From NCBI RefSeq assembly GCF_042665195.1, contig NZ_JBHTBW010000019.1:1-64000 (forward strand): 64,000 nucleotides of DNA, read 5' to 3'. Source of the stretch: Laceyella putida (GTDB lineage: Bacteria; Bacillota; Bacilli; Thermoactinomycetales; Thermoactinomycetaceae). Positions 1-7,666 of the stretch are shown one piece after another; within the stretch, counting starts at the first letter, position 1, and every line of letters starts with the position of its first letter. The position numbers were made by a program, and so were the translations under genes. Below the pieces are notes generated by a model that did not search any database, was not told where the DNA came from, and saw only the letters and a list, made by a program, of their open reading frames with translations.

Positions 1-1
1 C

Positions 2-202
2 CGCTATAAAGCGGAGATGGCTGGGATCCGCTTTGAAGAAGTCAAAGCGGAATATACCAGTCAAAACTGCAAATGTGGACATCGTGAAAAAGCGAATCGA
101 AAGGGACTTCGCTTCCAGTGTAAGCGGTGTGGCTATACCTGCCATGCAGACTTAAACGGAGCAATCAATATAGGTAAGGCGATATCCGGACTCGCCGCCT
201 AG
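2..202 (+). CDS. tnpB: TnpB (IS200/IS605 family), C-terminal part only, cut by the left window edge
   Basis: Open from the left edge and ending at TAG 200-202. The visible 66 codons carry the TnpB C-terminus: a zinc ribbon with paired cysteines (CKCG, about 15 residues, then CKRCG), followed by HADLNGAINI, which contains the third RuvC aspartate. TnpB is the RNA-guided nuclease of IS200/IS605 elements and the ancestor of Cas12. Because the residues are intact right to the stop, the gene may be whole upstream of the window; this cannot be judged here. The RNA that guides TnpB normally overlaps this 3' end and runs into the right end of the element, and such a tail follows directly. Family assignment is firm; activity is unknown. 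Confidence 0.9.
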   Translation, partial: RYKAEMAGIRFEEVKAEYTSQNCKCGHREKANRKGLRFQCKRCGYTCHADLNGAINIGKAISGLAA

Positions 203-371
203 CGTACTGGTCATAGGTACGCCGCCCATATGGGTACATGCAACGATGTTGTAGAACTGTATGGGATGGGCTGATGAGACAGCCCTGAACTTGGAAGTTG
301 TCCAAAGCAGAAATGGATTGAGGACATTCACTATCCAAGAATCCCACGGCTTCAGCCGTGTGGAGTCTCAA
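150..371 (+). ncRNA. Probable TnpB guide RNA (omega/reRNA) scaffold and IS200/IS605 right end
   Basis: Directly downstream of the tnpB stop lies a structured non-coding stretch ending in a hairpin (CACGGC 345-350, loop TTCA, GCCGTG 355-360) and the terminal motif GGAGTCTCAA at 362-371, typical of IS200/IS605 right ends. The same stretch recurs on the opposite strand at about 1534-1700, including the blocks CCCTGAACTTGG and CCAAGAATCCCA, which shows it is element sequence rather than local DNA. In known TnpB systems the guide RNA overlaps the 3' part of tnpB and ends at the right end, with the guide taken from the DNA just beyond. The 5' limit given here is a guess. Confidence 0.6.
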
Positions 372-471
372 ATAACTATTTCACATTGTCCCATTTTTAT
401 GTGCATGCAGTTGATGGGGAATGTTCGGTCTTCTTCAGCCAAAGGTCCCTGATGATGTGTCCCCCTTGGTT

Positions 472-1320
472 TTAAGGGTGTTTTTCCGCCAGAAAGACGG
501 GAAAAAAGGTACGGATTGAGCGTTGATCGGGGCTTTTATGTAAATGGAGCCGATAACGAACCTGGTTGATGGTGGCGACCGATTTATAAGAGAAGCGGAC
601 GGTGGCAAGGGCGAGCAATCCCTCGGCACTGAGTCCGACGAAAAAGCCGTTTTTCTCTTTGTACAGGGTTACTTTCCGGTTGGCCACATCATCGATGGCC
701 TCGATTTGGTAGGCGATGATGACGATGTCCGGCGTATTCGGGTTTTTCCCCTTGGGCCCGAGGTAGATGATTTGATCGTTTTCTCCCGCCTGATCTTCCA
801 GGTAATACTTATACCAAAAGTGATGGCCGCCCAATTCTTTTTTGCGTCCTTGTTCCCCCACAAAAACATGTTCAAATCCGGTGAGATCGACGCCATTCGC
901 CGTATCATAGTGCAAAAACCAGATTTCGTGGAGATAATCGTACCATTGTTGATCGCTGAACGGTCCCCGTTTCCTTTCGATAAAGCGGCGGCAGAGCCGC
1001 ATCGGTTCCGACGCGATGGCATGCAGCAAAAATTCTTTTACTTCCAGTGCTTCCACGGTACAATGCGGTTCGGGATGTTTTTGGTTTAACGTATAATTGT
1101 CGAACAATTTCTCCACTAATCGGTAAGAGGCTTGTTTATGTTCAGGTATCACCACTTCCTGAAAGACGCAATGATTCCGTTGCTCTTCCGGGTCAGTGAC
1201 GGGAATGTCACGGACGACCACAAACCCCGCAGCGGGATTCCCCTCTTCTTTTTTGTTGACAGCTTTCAGTCCATTGCCTCTCATATCTGCATCCCAAATC
1301 TCCTGATAGATGTTAGTCAT
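472..1320 (-). CDS. XendoU-type endoribonuclease (EndoU, eukaryotic-like branch)
   Basis: 282 residues, start ATG at 1320 behind AAGGAGA. The core matches the XendoU/PP11 family: an FEHVFVGE block, GGHHFWYKYYLE, then YKEKNGFFVGLSAEG. Aligned by eye with Xenopus XendoU, the likely catalytic residues are H151, H167 and K221. XendoU enzymes cleave RNA at uridylates in a metal-dependent way leaving 2',3'-cyclic phosphate. There is no signal peptide, membrane segment or toxin-delivery domain, so a cytosolic enzyme is expected rather than a secreted polymorphic toxin, and no obvious immunity gene lies next to it. The gene stands alone between two IS200/IS605 remnants, which fits acquisition by transfer. 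Family confident; role unknown. Confidence 0.8.
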   Translation of the reverse strand: MTNIYQEIWDADMRGNGLKAVNKKEEGNPAAGFVVVRDIPVTDPEEQRNHCVFQEVVIPEHKQASYRLVEKLFDNYTLNQKHPEPHCTVEALEVKEFLLHAIASEPMRLCRRFIERKRGPFSDQQWYDYLHEIWFLHYDTANGVDLTGFEHVFVGEQGRKKELGGHHFWYKYYLEDQAGENDQIIYLGPKGKNPNTPDIVIIAYQIEAIDDVANRKVTLYKEKNGFFVGLSAEGLLALATVRFSYKSVATINQVRYRLHLHKSPDQRSIRTFFPVFLAEKHP

Positions 1321-1422
1321 AAGATGTCTCTCCTTGATGCGCTCATGTTGTGAAAGGGATGGTTCTACTAAAGCGTCTTAAATGGATTTTAAAATATTTT
1401 GCCGATGAGAAAAAGGGGAAAG

Positions 1423-1447
1423 AACCATTCGTGCGAAACGAATGGTT
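1423..1447. repeat. Perfect 10-bp inverted repeat upstream of the EndoU gene
   Basis: AACCATTCGT, spacer GCGAA, then ACGAATGGTT. It lies about 100 bp upstream of the EndoU start and is followed on the minus strand by a pyrimidine-rich run (CTTTCCCCTTTTT), so it may be a terminator for minus-strand transcription arriving from rocB, or a regulatory site for the EndoU gene. Neither role is proven. Confidence 0.5.
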
Positions 1448-1533
1448 AGTAAGGTGATTGGAAGAGGTTTAACCGTCCTGCCGGATTAGAAGGGGAAAAC
1501 GATTGAGGTGGGTTAAAAACAACATCATCCGTC

Positions 1534-1840
1534 TTGACACTCCCACAGCTGAAGCAATGGGATTCTTGGGTCATTCGCGTCCGCAGTCCGTTTCCGTTTT
1601 GGACAATGCCCAAGTTCAGGGGTGTGGCATCACCCCGTCCCATGCAGTTCTACGGCACTAGACCGTATGTGCCCACATAGGCGGAACACCTGTTACCAGC
1701 GTTCTAGTTCATCTTCGCACACTCTCATGGTTTTGCCTAGTGAGAGATTCGCCACTAGAACCTCATGCCATCACGTCACAAGAACATGAGACCTACTACC
1801 AGTAGGATGAGCACCGCTCATATGTTCGATTATATAGACA
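1534..1840 (-). mobile_element. Protein-free IS200/IS605-type element: left end plus right end without transposase
   Basis: On the minus strand the segment begins near 1840 with a left-end-like region (TATAATCGAACATATGAGCGG, with the hairpin CCTACTGGTAGTAGG) and finishes at 1534 with the right-end hairpin and terminal GGGAGTGTCAA. The right-end part matches 200-371 and the left-end part matches 43640-43740, so both ends are independently supported within the window. No tnpA or tnpB reading frame lies between them. This is the structure expected of an internal-deletion derivative that could be moved by a related element supplying TnpA. The left boundary is approximate. Confidence 0.7.
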
Positions 1841-1911
1841 ATGGTTGCTCTAAGCAATCCCTTGATGGGATTACCGAGCAATTCTGTAAGGAATGATGTT
1901 GTGAGATGTGG

Positions 1912-3543
1912 TCAGTCTTCTGTTTCAGTTGCCAAGAGCTGTTGGATGCATTCAGGCAACAGCTTCATTAATGGGCCGAACGCAAAGTCGACATCCAACC
2001 GTTCGGTCCATTGGTGGGCGTCCCTGCCGATGGGGCCGAGGTTTAATACCGGCACGTCGAATTGTTCCAAGGCGGTCAGCGGAACAACATAGCCGCGCTC
2101 CCATAGGGGCATGTTGGTGACGAGCGGCTGGAGGGTGGACAATGGATTTTGCAATCCCACATAACTAAGGTCAGAAATTCCGCCAAAGTAATGTTGATGC
2201 TCCAGCTTGATGCCATAGGTTTGTTCGGCGATGCGGATCATATGGGAAACGGTCCGCTGGATCAAGGGGTGCTTGCTCGTGTTGACCGCAGGATAGTAAG
2301 GGGGGGCAAAGAACAGCACAATCATGGGAGCCAACTCTTTACACAAGATGGCCAGTTCGTCCACCAGCTCGATGGTGAGTTGGCGGTCGTCGCGGGGCCC
2401 GCGTCGAAACACTTCTTGATAGATGGATTCCAAGCGATCTTGCCCGTGGGATTGCAATGCATAAGCATGCAACTGTTCATAGGTGAGCACCTTCACATCG
2501 AACTGGTTTGGCGTAAATGGCGCAAATGAACGGTACCGCTCCGCCTGTTGTCTCACCTTCTCTTTGATGCCAGCCGCGACTTCTTCCGCATGCGCAAGCA
2601 ATTGCGCGACCAGTTCATCCATGCGTTTCTCATATAAAAACAGGTTGAACATGGTTACCGCACGGTGTGGGATCTGGACGGAGTATTCTTTTTTCAGGTC
2701 GGTTTGCATCAAATTGGTCGGGGGGGGTGTGACTTCATCTCCGACCACTTCACAAAAATCGGTGTTCAATTCGAAAGCGTCGGTGAGTCTTGAAGCCATG
2801 AAGTTGGCATTCAGACCGGCGAAAGGCTCACCGACATGGGTTTCTTTGCCATAGCATAAGAAGCCGGGCAATACTTTGCCAATGGACCCCGTGTAAATGT
2901 AGTTGGTTTCGTCACCGGGATATTGGGTGAACATGGGCTCAGAGTTTAAGACGGCTTGATATGTGAGTCCATGCCGCTCCGCCAATTCCAAGAGCTTGGG
3001 CACCGCGGCCCGCATTCCCGCTGAATTGACTTCCTCATCAGGCACTGTTAACAACAGCAGGTTGCCATCAAAGGCGCCATGGCAAGCTTGTTCAATCATA
3101 GCCATATGAAGGGCCAACCCGCATTTCATATCCATCGTGCCCCTGCCGAAGAGCCAGTTTCCTTGGGAGAGGTCTTTTTGGACGGCGGCTGGCATGTCGG
3201 CGCGATGGGTGTAGAAGAGAGAAGTGAGTCGATAGGGATCAAACGCATAGGACTCCCATGAGCCATAATCGATGGCATCCACCACATCAAAATGACTAAC
3301 CATAATGACCGTTTTACTCACGTCGGTTCGCTGCTTGACGAGAGCGGTTACAAACTCTCGCCCATCACCGGTCGGGTGGGACTCAACATGATTGGGATGC
3401 GCTTGGAAATAAGGGAGGGAGCGAAGTTGTTGCACCACAAATCCAGGTAACACAACTTCCCCCGCGCTGCCGGTGACGCTTGGAATACGGACAAGGTCAC
3501 ACAAAAGATTGACCAGTTGTTCCTTGGTTTCCCATTTTTTCAT
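1912..3543 (-). CDS. rocB: RocB-like M20 family peptidase (arginine utilisation protein family)
   Basis: 543 residues, about the length of Bacillus RocB. M20 zinc-peptidase landmarks are visible: SHFDVVD (H84), GRGTMDMK (D138) and PDEEVNSAG (E170 and E171 as general base and ligand). RocB accompanies the RocDEF arginine/ornithine pathway in Bacillus, but its exact reaction has not been settled, and no other roc genes are in this window. Start ATG 3543. The gene is monocistronic on the minus strand; its 3' end lies next to the IS200/IS605 derivative. A general M20 amidohydrolase acting on another substrate is the alternative. Confidence 0.85.
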   Translation of the reverse strand: MKKWETKEQLVNLLCDLVRIPSVTGSAGEVVLPGFVVQQLRSLPYFQAHPNHVESHPTGDGREFVTALVKQRTDVSKTVIMVSHFDVVDAIDYGSWESYAFDPYRLTSLFYTHRADMPAAVQKDLSQGNWLFGRGTMDMKCGLALHMAMIEQACHGAFDGNLLLLTVPDEEVNSAGMRAAVPKLLELAERHGLTYQAVLNSEPMFTQYPGDETNYIYTGSIGKVLPGFLCYGKETHVGEPFAGLNANFMASRLTDAFELNTDFCEVVGDEVTPPPTNLMQTDLKKEYSVQIPHRAVTMFNLFLYEKRMDELVAQLLAHAEEVAAGIKEKVRQQAERYRSFAPFTPNQFDVKVLTYEQLHAYALQSHGQDRLESIYQEVFRRGPRDDRQLTIELVDELAILCKELAPMIVLFFAPPYYPAVNTSKHPLIQRTVSHMIRIAEQTYGIKLEHQHYFGGISDLSYVGLQNPLSTLQPLVTNMPLWERGYVVPLTALEQFDVPVLNLGPIGRDAHQWTERLDVDFAFGPLMKLLPECIQQLLATETED

Positions 3544-3732
3544 CAGTGATCCGCTCCGTTTTTGGGGATAGTGTAAATAGGTTTGCGTCGATTTTTTGCT
3601 GGATACAAAAAAGTGAGTGGAACATTTGGCATATCACATCAAATCCAATTTATCAGGATTTATCTTCTTGATCAATCATCGAAATCATATTCGTTTCGAT
3701 GTGTTTTCATAAATTCCCATGGCAATGAAAAG

Positions 3733-3766
3733 AATAAGCCCTCTGGCGCGCCGGCAGAGGGCTTGA
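3733..3766 (-). terminator. Rho-independent terminator downstream of the rhodanese gene
   Basis: Stem AAGCCCTCT (3736-3744) with AGAGGGCTT (3756-3764) and a GC-rich loop. On the minus strand it is followed by ATTCTTTTCATT, so it most likely ends the rhodanese or yyaC transcript. About 320 bp between rocB and the rhodanese gene (3544-3861) hold this stem and no gene that I can support. Confidence 0.6.
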
Positions 3767-3861
3767 TTCAAAACGCTAGCATAAAGAATAGAAAAACGAA
3801 TAAGAATCCAGTTTGTTATAAGGAACGTCCCCAGCCAGATGAGTGGAAAGGGGGCGTTTGT

Positions 3862-4200
3862 TTAATTCGTTGCTTTGTCTTTCCAAGCGGTCAGGCCGCC
3901 TTCCAGGGAGATGGCCGAAAAGCCGTGTTCACGCAAGAAGGCGGCTGCCTTTTGGGCTTTGTTGCCGGTGGTGCAAACGGTGACAATCTGGGCGTCTTTA
4001 GGCAAATTGGCCATGCGTTCCAGGGCGTCCGCGCTTTGATCGCGCATGGTGACATAAGGCAGGTTCTCGGTTTGCGCACCTTGGACTTCTATCGTGCCGG
4101 TTTGGAATTTTTCCGCATCACGGACATCGAGTAGGTGAAGCGCTTCCTGCTTGGCCAGCTTGTCACGCAGTTGCGCGGCAGAAATGCTGTTTGTTTTCAT
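3862..4200 (-). CDS. Rhodanese-like domain protein
   Basis: 112 residues, a single rhodanese domain and nothing else. HLLDVRDAEKF is the entry motif (CH2A-like), and the active-site loop CTTGNKA carries the catalytic cysteine C76, followed by the typical GGLTAWK ending. Single-domain rhodaneses transfer sulfane sulfur through a cysteine persulfide; the substrate cannot be read from sequence. Start ATG 4200 behind AAGGATGG. It lies 36 nt downstream of yyaC on the same strand and may share its transcript. Confidence 0.9.
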   Translation of the reverse strand: MKTNSISAAQLRDKLAKQEALHLLDVRDAEKFQTGTIEVQGAQTENLPYVTMRDQSADALERMANLPKDAQIVTVCTTGNKAQKAAAFLREHGFSAISLEGGLTAWKDKATN

Positions 4201-4236
4201 CTTTCATCCATCCTTCACTGTACGATTTATCTCACT

Positions 4237-4788
4237 TTATGGCAGGGGGGTGGCTCGCTTTATCGCGACGGCTTTGATCGCTTCGCTGATGATGGTCGCC
4301 ATCTCGTAAGTCAAATGAAACCGGGTCGTCTGCAGAATATAAGATGGCATGGAACCGGTGGCATTCACAATGCCTTTGAGATAGATATCACCGATCGGCG
4401 GGAGTTTTTTGCCCAAGCCTTGTCCGGGTGCAAGCGTGCCCGCCCCGATTTCGATCGTGCCGACATCCTTTTGGTTGCCCAGACTGGCGTCAATGGCGAT
4501 GATGGTGGGAGTAGGCGTAAGCCGCTTCATTTCGTTCATCACCTTTTCCAAGCGATAAGCGTGCACAGGCTGCGCCAGGGTGCCAAATACGCGGATTCCC
4601 GGTGATCGGGCTTCCGTCAACATGGTGCCGACAAGGGGGCCCAGCGTGTCGCCCGTGCTGCGATCCGTGCCGATGCAAAGGCAAACGAGCGGATGGGCAG
4701 GGGGATGGGGCAAAAGCAATTGGGTCAGATGGTGGATGAGTAAGGGAACCGCATTCGATTGATCGATGGGGATGTGCCACTTTTCCAT
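4237..4788 (-). CDS. yyaC: YyaC-like sporulation protein (GPR-related, DUF1256)
   Basis: 183 residues. CIGTDRSTGDTLGPLVG and the later IAIDASLGNQKDVGTIEIG block are the hallmarks of the YyaC family, which is related in fold to the germination protease GPR and found only in spore formers. The start is set at ATG 4788 (MEKWHI) because GGAGG lies 7 nt upstream; an ATG 15 nt further upstream would place that Shine-Dalgarno sequence inside the gene. The family has the metal-associated aspartates of GPR, but the function is not established. Divergent from the secreted-protein gene at 4958. Confidence 0.9.
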   Translation of the reverse strand: MEKWHIPIDQSNAVPLLIHHLTQLLLPHPPAHPLVCLCIGTDRSTGDTLGPLVGTMLTEARSPGIRVFGTLAQPVHAYRLEKVMNEMKRLTPTPTIIAIDASLGNQKDVGTIEIGAGTLAPGQGLGKKLPPIGDIYLKGIVNATGSMPSYILQTTRFHLTYEMATIISEAIKAVAIKRATPLP

Positions 4789-4957
4789 GGAAACCTCCAG
4801 CATGAGAAATCATCGCCTACAGTGTATCATGTTCCTTTAAGCTTTGATCATTTTTTTATTTTATTATTATAAACTGACAGGTTCTTATTGGTTGGAAATA
4901 TAATTTATTCTTTGTGCAATGTGAGAGCACGATTTTGAGCTAAGAGGAGGAGAGCAA

Positions 4958-5902
4958 ATGAAACGTGATCGCGTCAAAGGGTTGGCATGGTTCATGATGC
5001 TGGTGATGTGCGTTTCATTCTCATGGCCTTTGCAAACGGAGGCGGCAAGTGACTTGGATCTGGCCTATCGCTGGGCACCTGTCCATTATCAAGATACGGA
5101 CAGTACCGACGCGGATGCGGATTATCTGACATCCGTCAATTATGATGGGGACTGGAATGCCAAAAACAACTGGGAAAACCAAGATGATGATGTGGGCCGC
5201 CTGCGTGCAGACGTGTATTATTCGGTTGTGGAAACGGAGACGCACTGGTATATCGCATATAGTTTCTTCCATCCGCGCGACTGGGTAGATTATCCGGACT
5301 TCGGCTTGGACACGCATGAGAATGATATGGAGGGAGTTCTTGCCATCGTGCGGAAAGATGGAAGCGTTTATGGCAAATTGGAAGGCATGGTGACGGTTTT
5401 CCATACGAACTTCTATTCATTTACCCCGTCAGACAGTCCCCTTACCAATGGGGAAGAGAACATCGATGGCACATTGCGAATGGTGACGTATGACGGAGCG
5501 CCACATCCCACCACCTTCCAGGAAGCCAAGGGACATGGCGTGAAGGCTTGGAATGGGAGCGACTTTCCCGGCGGGGACGGAGTGATTTATTATCCCGACC
5601 GATACACGGGAGAAGTGCCAACCGATGGGAATGACCGTTCCGTCAAGTACCGTTTGGTGGATACCTTCGCCAGCGAGGGGTTGTGGGCGCACCGTTTCGA
5701 CAGTCAAACCTTTGCCAGCTGGGGGTCCTTTGCCGGAGACAATGGCAAAGATAATGCCGCCAATGCCGCATGGGGTTGGGATGATGGAGATGATTCCGTC
5801 GCTCGGGGCGCCATGGCTACCGACCCCGCTCATCTGACCGATGTCTATTTTAATGGTTTGGGGAATTTCAGTTCCGCTTATGTGCGAAATGTTTATCAAT
5901 AA
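4958..5902 (+). CDS. Secreted protein of uncertain family, Vps62/NPP1-like features
   Basis: 314 residues with a clear signal peptide (KRDR, a hydrophobic stretch to about residue 24, cleavage near TEAAS). The mature part is acidic and rich in Asp, Trp and Tyr, with YRWAPVHYQD at its start, a YYSVVETETHWYIAYSFFHPRDW strand-rich block, and HENDMEG near residue 115. The H-x-x-D-x-E arrangement recalls the GHRHDWE metal site of NPP1/NLP-type proteins and bacterial Vps62-like (DUF946) proteins, but this is a resemblance by eye only. Start ATG 4958 behind AAGAGGAGG. A single gene followed by its own terminator, so expressed alone. Probably exported; function unknown. Confidence 0.75.
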   Translation: MKRDRVKGLAWFMMLVMCVSFSWPLQTEAASDLDLAYRWAPVHYQDTDSTDADADYLTSVNYDGDWNAKNNWENQDDDVGRLRADVYYSVVETETHWYIAYSFFHPRDWVDYPDFGLDTHENDMEGVLAIVRKDGSVYGKLEGMVTVFHTNFYSFTPSDSPLTNGEENIDGTLRMVTYDGAPHPTTFQEAKGHGVKAWNGSDFPGGDGVIYYPDRYTGEVPTDGNDRSVKYRLVDTFASEGLWAHRFDSQTFASWGSFAGDNGKDNAANAAWGWDDGDDSVARGAMATDPAHLTDVYFNGLGNFSSAYVRNVYQ

Positions 5903-5932
5903 ACATATCACTTCCCTTTACCCAATTTTTTG

Positions 5933-5967
5933 AAACCTGGGCAAAAGCGCCTGGGTTTTTGATTTTT
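5933..5967 (+). terminator. Terminator after the secreted-protein gene
   Basis: AAACCTGGGC and GCCTGGGTTT pair over 10 bp, counting two G-U pairs, around an AAAAGC loop, followed by TTGATTTTT. It separates this gene from the GNAT gene. Confidence 0.75.
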
Positions 5968-6034
5968 AAATCATTTTTGTATTATAGTGAAATCACTGAT
6001 GTTTGCGTATCTTCAATAAAGGTGTGTGATAACC

Positions 6035-6589
6035 ATGTTATCGACGGAAAGGATTACGATTCGCCGTCTGGAATTGCAGGATGCGGAAGCCCTCTTTGAT
6101 TTGCGAACAGCCAATCGCCGCTATCTGGAGCCGTTTGAACCCCGATTTCCGGAATCGCATTTCACCTTGGCAGGGCAGCGTGAAGCGATAGAGCGCGGTT
6201 TGGAAATGTGGGAAAAAGATCAAGGCTATCCATTTGGCATTTTTCTGAATGAGACAGGGCATTTGATTGGCAGGGTCATTCTGAGCAATGTGGTGCGGGG
6301 AGCTTGGCAGAACTGCACCTTGGGCTATTTTATCGCCGAGGGGCAGCAAGGGAAAGGATATATGACCGAAGCGGTAACATTGGCGGTGCGCTTCGCTTTT
6401 GACCACGTGGATTTGCACCGTGTCCAGGCAGCGGTGATTCCGCGCAACCAACGATCCAGTCGGGTTTTGCAAAAAGTGGGTTTCCGTTATGAAGGCTTGT
6501 CCAAATATTATCTGTTTATCAATCAGGTGTGGGAAGATCATCATATCTACGCGCTTACCCGTGAAGATTGGGATCAGCTTGCTGAATGA
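6035..6589 (+). CDS. GNAT family N-acetyltransferase, RimJ/RimL type
   Basis: 184 residues. TERITIRRLELQDAEALFDLR opens the fold; the acetyl-CoA loop is GQQGKGYMTEAV (Q/RxxGxG/A), followed by LHRVQAAVIPRNQRSSRVLQKVGFRYEG, the standard RimJ/RimL C-terminal signature. These enzymes acetylate protein N-termini (ribosomal proteins S5, L12) or small amines; the substrate cannot be told apart by eye. ATG 6035 is preferred over GTG 6026 because AAAGGTG lies at a workable distance from the former and almost abuts the latter. Monocistronic. Confidence 0.9.
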   Translation: MLSTERITIRRLELQDAEALFDLRTANRRYLEPFEPRFPESHFTLAGQREAIERGLEMWEKDQGYPFGIFLNETGHLIGRVILSNVVRGAWQNCTLGYFIAEGQQGKGYMTEAVTLAVRFAFDHVDLHRVQAAVIPRNQRSSRVLQKVGFRYEGLSKYYLFINQVWEDHHIYALTREDWDQLAE

Positions 6590-6818
6590 ATTTATCAAAT
6601 ATCGATGTGAGTTTATATGATTGAAATCTGATTTTATCTAGTGGTCATGCAACATTTCGTTTGAGTGATCCGTCAGTGATGTGGTTGGGACGCAACCGGA
6701 GATGAAGACAGATTCCCAGGCATTCATACATTACATTTCATGAAGTGGACCATTGCTGACGGAATCACTTTATAATGGATGCAGATATTATTCAACGCAG
6801 GGCAAAGGAGGAACGGTC

Positions 6819-7184
6819 ATGTCAGAAGAGATGTTGGCCAATTTAAAGCCACCCCATGAACGGCGCTTTAAAACGCTGAAAATCGATGCTCTGGGCAATA
6901 TCAATACAGAAGAAGGTTATGACCGCGCGGTTGAACCGATTCCCAAGCTATTGGAACAGATGTCGGACATGTTTGCGCAACTGCCCGACGATAACCCGGT
7001 TGCTTCTGTCAATTTTGATGTGAAGTTTCCATTGTCGATCAGTTGCCAGTGGGTCGTCTGTCAATTTCATGAGTTATACCCCAATGTGACGCTGAGAATC
7101 ACGGACCAGCACGGAAAGGTCATCTACCTGCAAGGTGACCAGGTTGCACCTGAGGCGAAGCAGAAGGGACAAGAGGTGACATAA
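6819..7184 (+). CDS. Protein of unknown function, first of a coupled pair
   Basis: 121 residues, soluble, no signal or membrane segment. The start ATG 6819 has AAAGGAGG 6 nt upstream; the reading frame is open for 22 codons further up but without a ribosome site. The middle reads PVASVNFDVKFPLSISCQWVVCQFHELYPNVTLRI, mixed strand/helix in character. I do not recognise a family. The stop at 7184 is followed at 7186 by the next gene, so the two are almost certainly translated together. Confidence 0.75.
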   Translation: MSEEMLANLKPPHERRFKTLKIDALGNINTEEGYDRAVEPIPKLLEQMSDMFAQLPDDNPVASVNFDVKFPLSISCQWVVCQFHELYPNVTLRITDQHGKVIYLQGDQVAPEAKQKGQEVT

Positions 7185-7185
7185 G

Positions 7186-7611
7186 ATGGACTGGATAGAA
7201 TTTGATGATCCGCGCTTGGGTTTGTATGAGATCTGTTTCCCCAATGAATATACAGAAGCCATTGTTTCCGATTTATGTGGATATCTCCGCTTGCCTTTTG
7301 ACCGAGAGGCGTTGGCGAAAAAATTGGAGAATGATGGGACTCCCGGCTTACAGTGCTTATACATTGAACAAAACCAAAAGCTGCGTTCCCTCTTACTCCT
7401 TGATTGCAGCAACACCGATTGGCTTTATACCCTTTGCATCTTGTACGATGAAACCACTCATCTTCCCGTCAAAGAGCGGTTGTTGGCATGGGATCGTTTC
7501 TGTCGGGAACAATACGCCCAGCCCCGGCCAGAAAGTTATCGCTTGCGCAACAAACGCGAGGATGAACGCGCTTTGTTTCGGCAGATCATTCATAGACATA
7601 ACGGGCGATAA
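7186..7611 (+). CDS. Protein of unknown function, second of a coupled pair
   Basis: 141 residues, acidic at the start (MDWIEFDDPRLG) and basic at the end (IIHRHNGR). It starts one nucleotide after the stop of the gene at 6819, with AGAGGTG as ribosome site inside that gene. Pattern WLYTLCILYDETTHLPVKERLLAWDRF is helical. No recognisable catalytic motif or membrane segment. The tight coupling suggests a two-protein unit; nothing in the sequence says what it does. Confidence 0.75.
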   Translation: MDWIEFDDPRLGLYEICFPNEYTEAIVSDLCGYLRLPFDREALAKKLENDGTPGLQCLYIEQNQKLRSLLLLDCSNTDWLYTLCILYDETTHLPVKERLLAWDRFCREQYAQPRPESYRLRNKREDERALFRQIIHRHNGR

Positions 7612-7626
7612 GAAGTACATATCCGG

Positions 7627-7664
7627 AAAAGACCCCCGCCATTCTTGGACAGGGGTCTTTTCGT
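7627..7664. terminator. Bidirectional terminator between convergent genes
   Basis: GAAAAGACCCC pairs with GGGGTCTTTTC around a 13-nt loop; A-rich 5' and T-rich 3' flanks let it work on both strands, serving the plus-strand pair and the minus-strand DUF3298-like gene. Confidence 0.85.
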
Positions 7665-7666
7665 TA

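Noticed and set aside
544..1089. 181-codon plus-strand frame
   Set aside because: Antisense to the XendoU gene, whose catalytic motifs are intact.
3583..4134. 183-codon plus-strand frame
   Set aside because: Overlaps the rhodanese gene on the other strand and runs through its terminator; composition is of a shadow frame.
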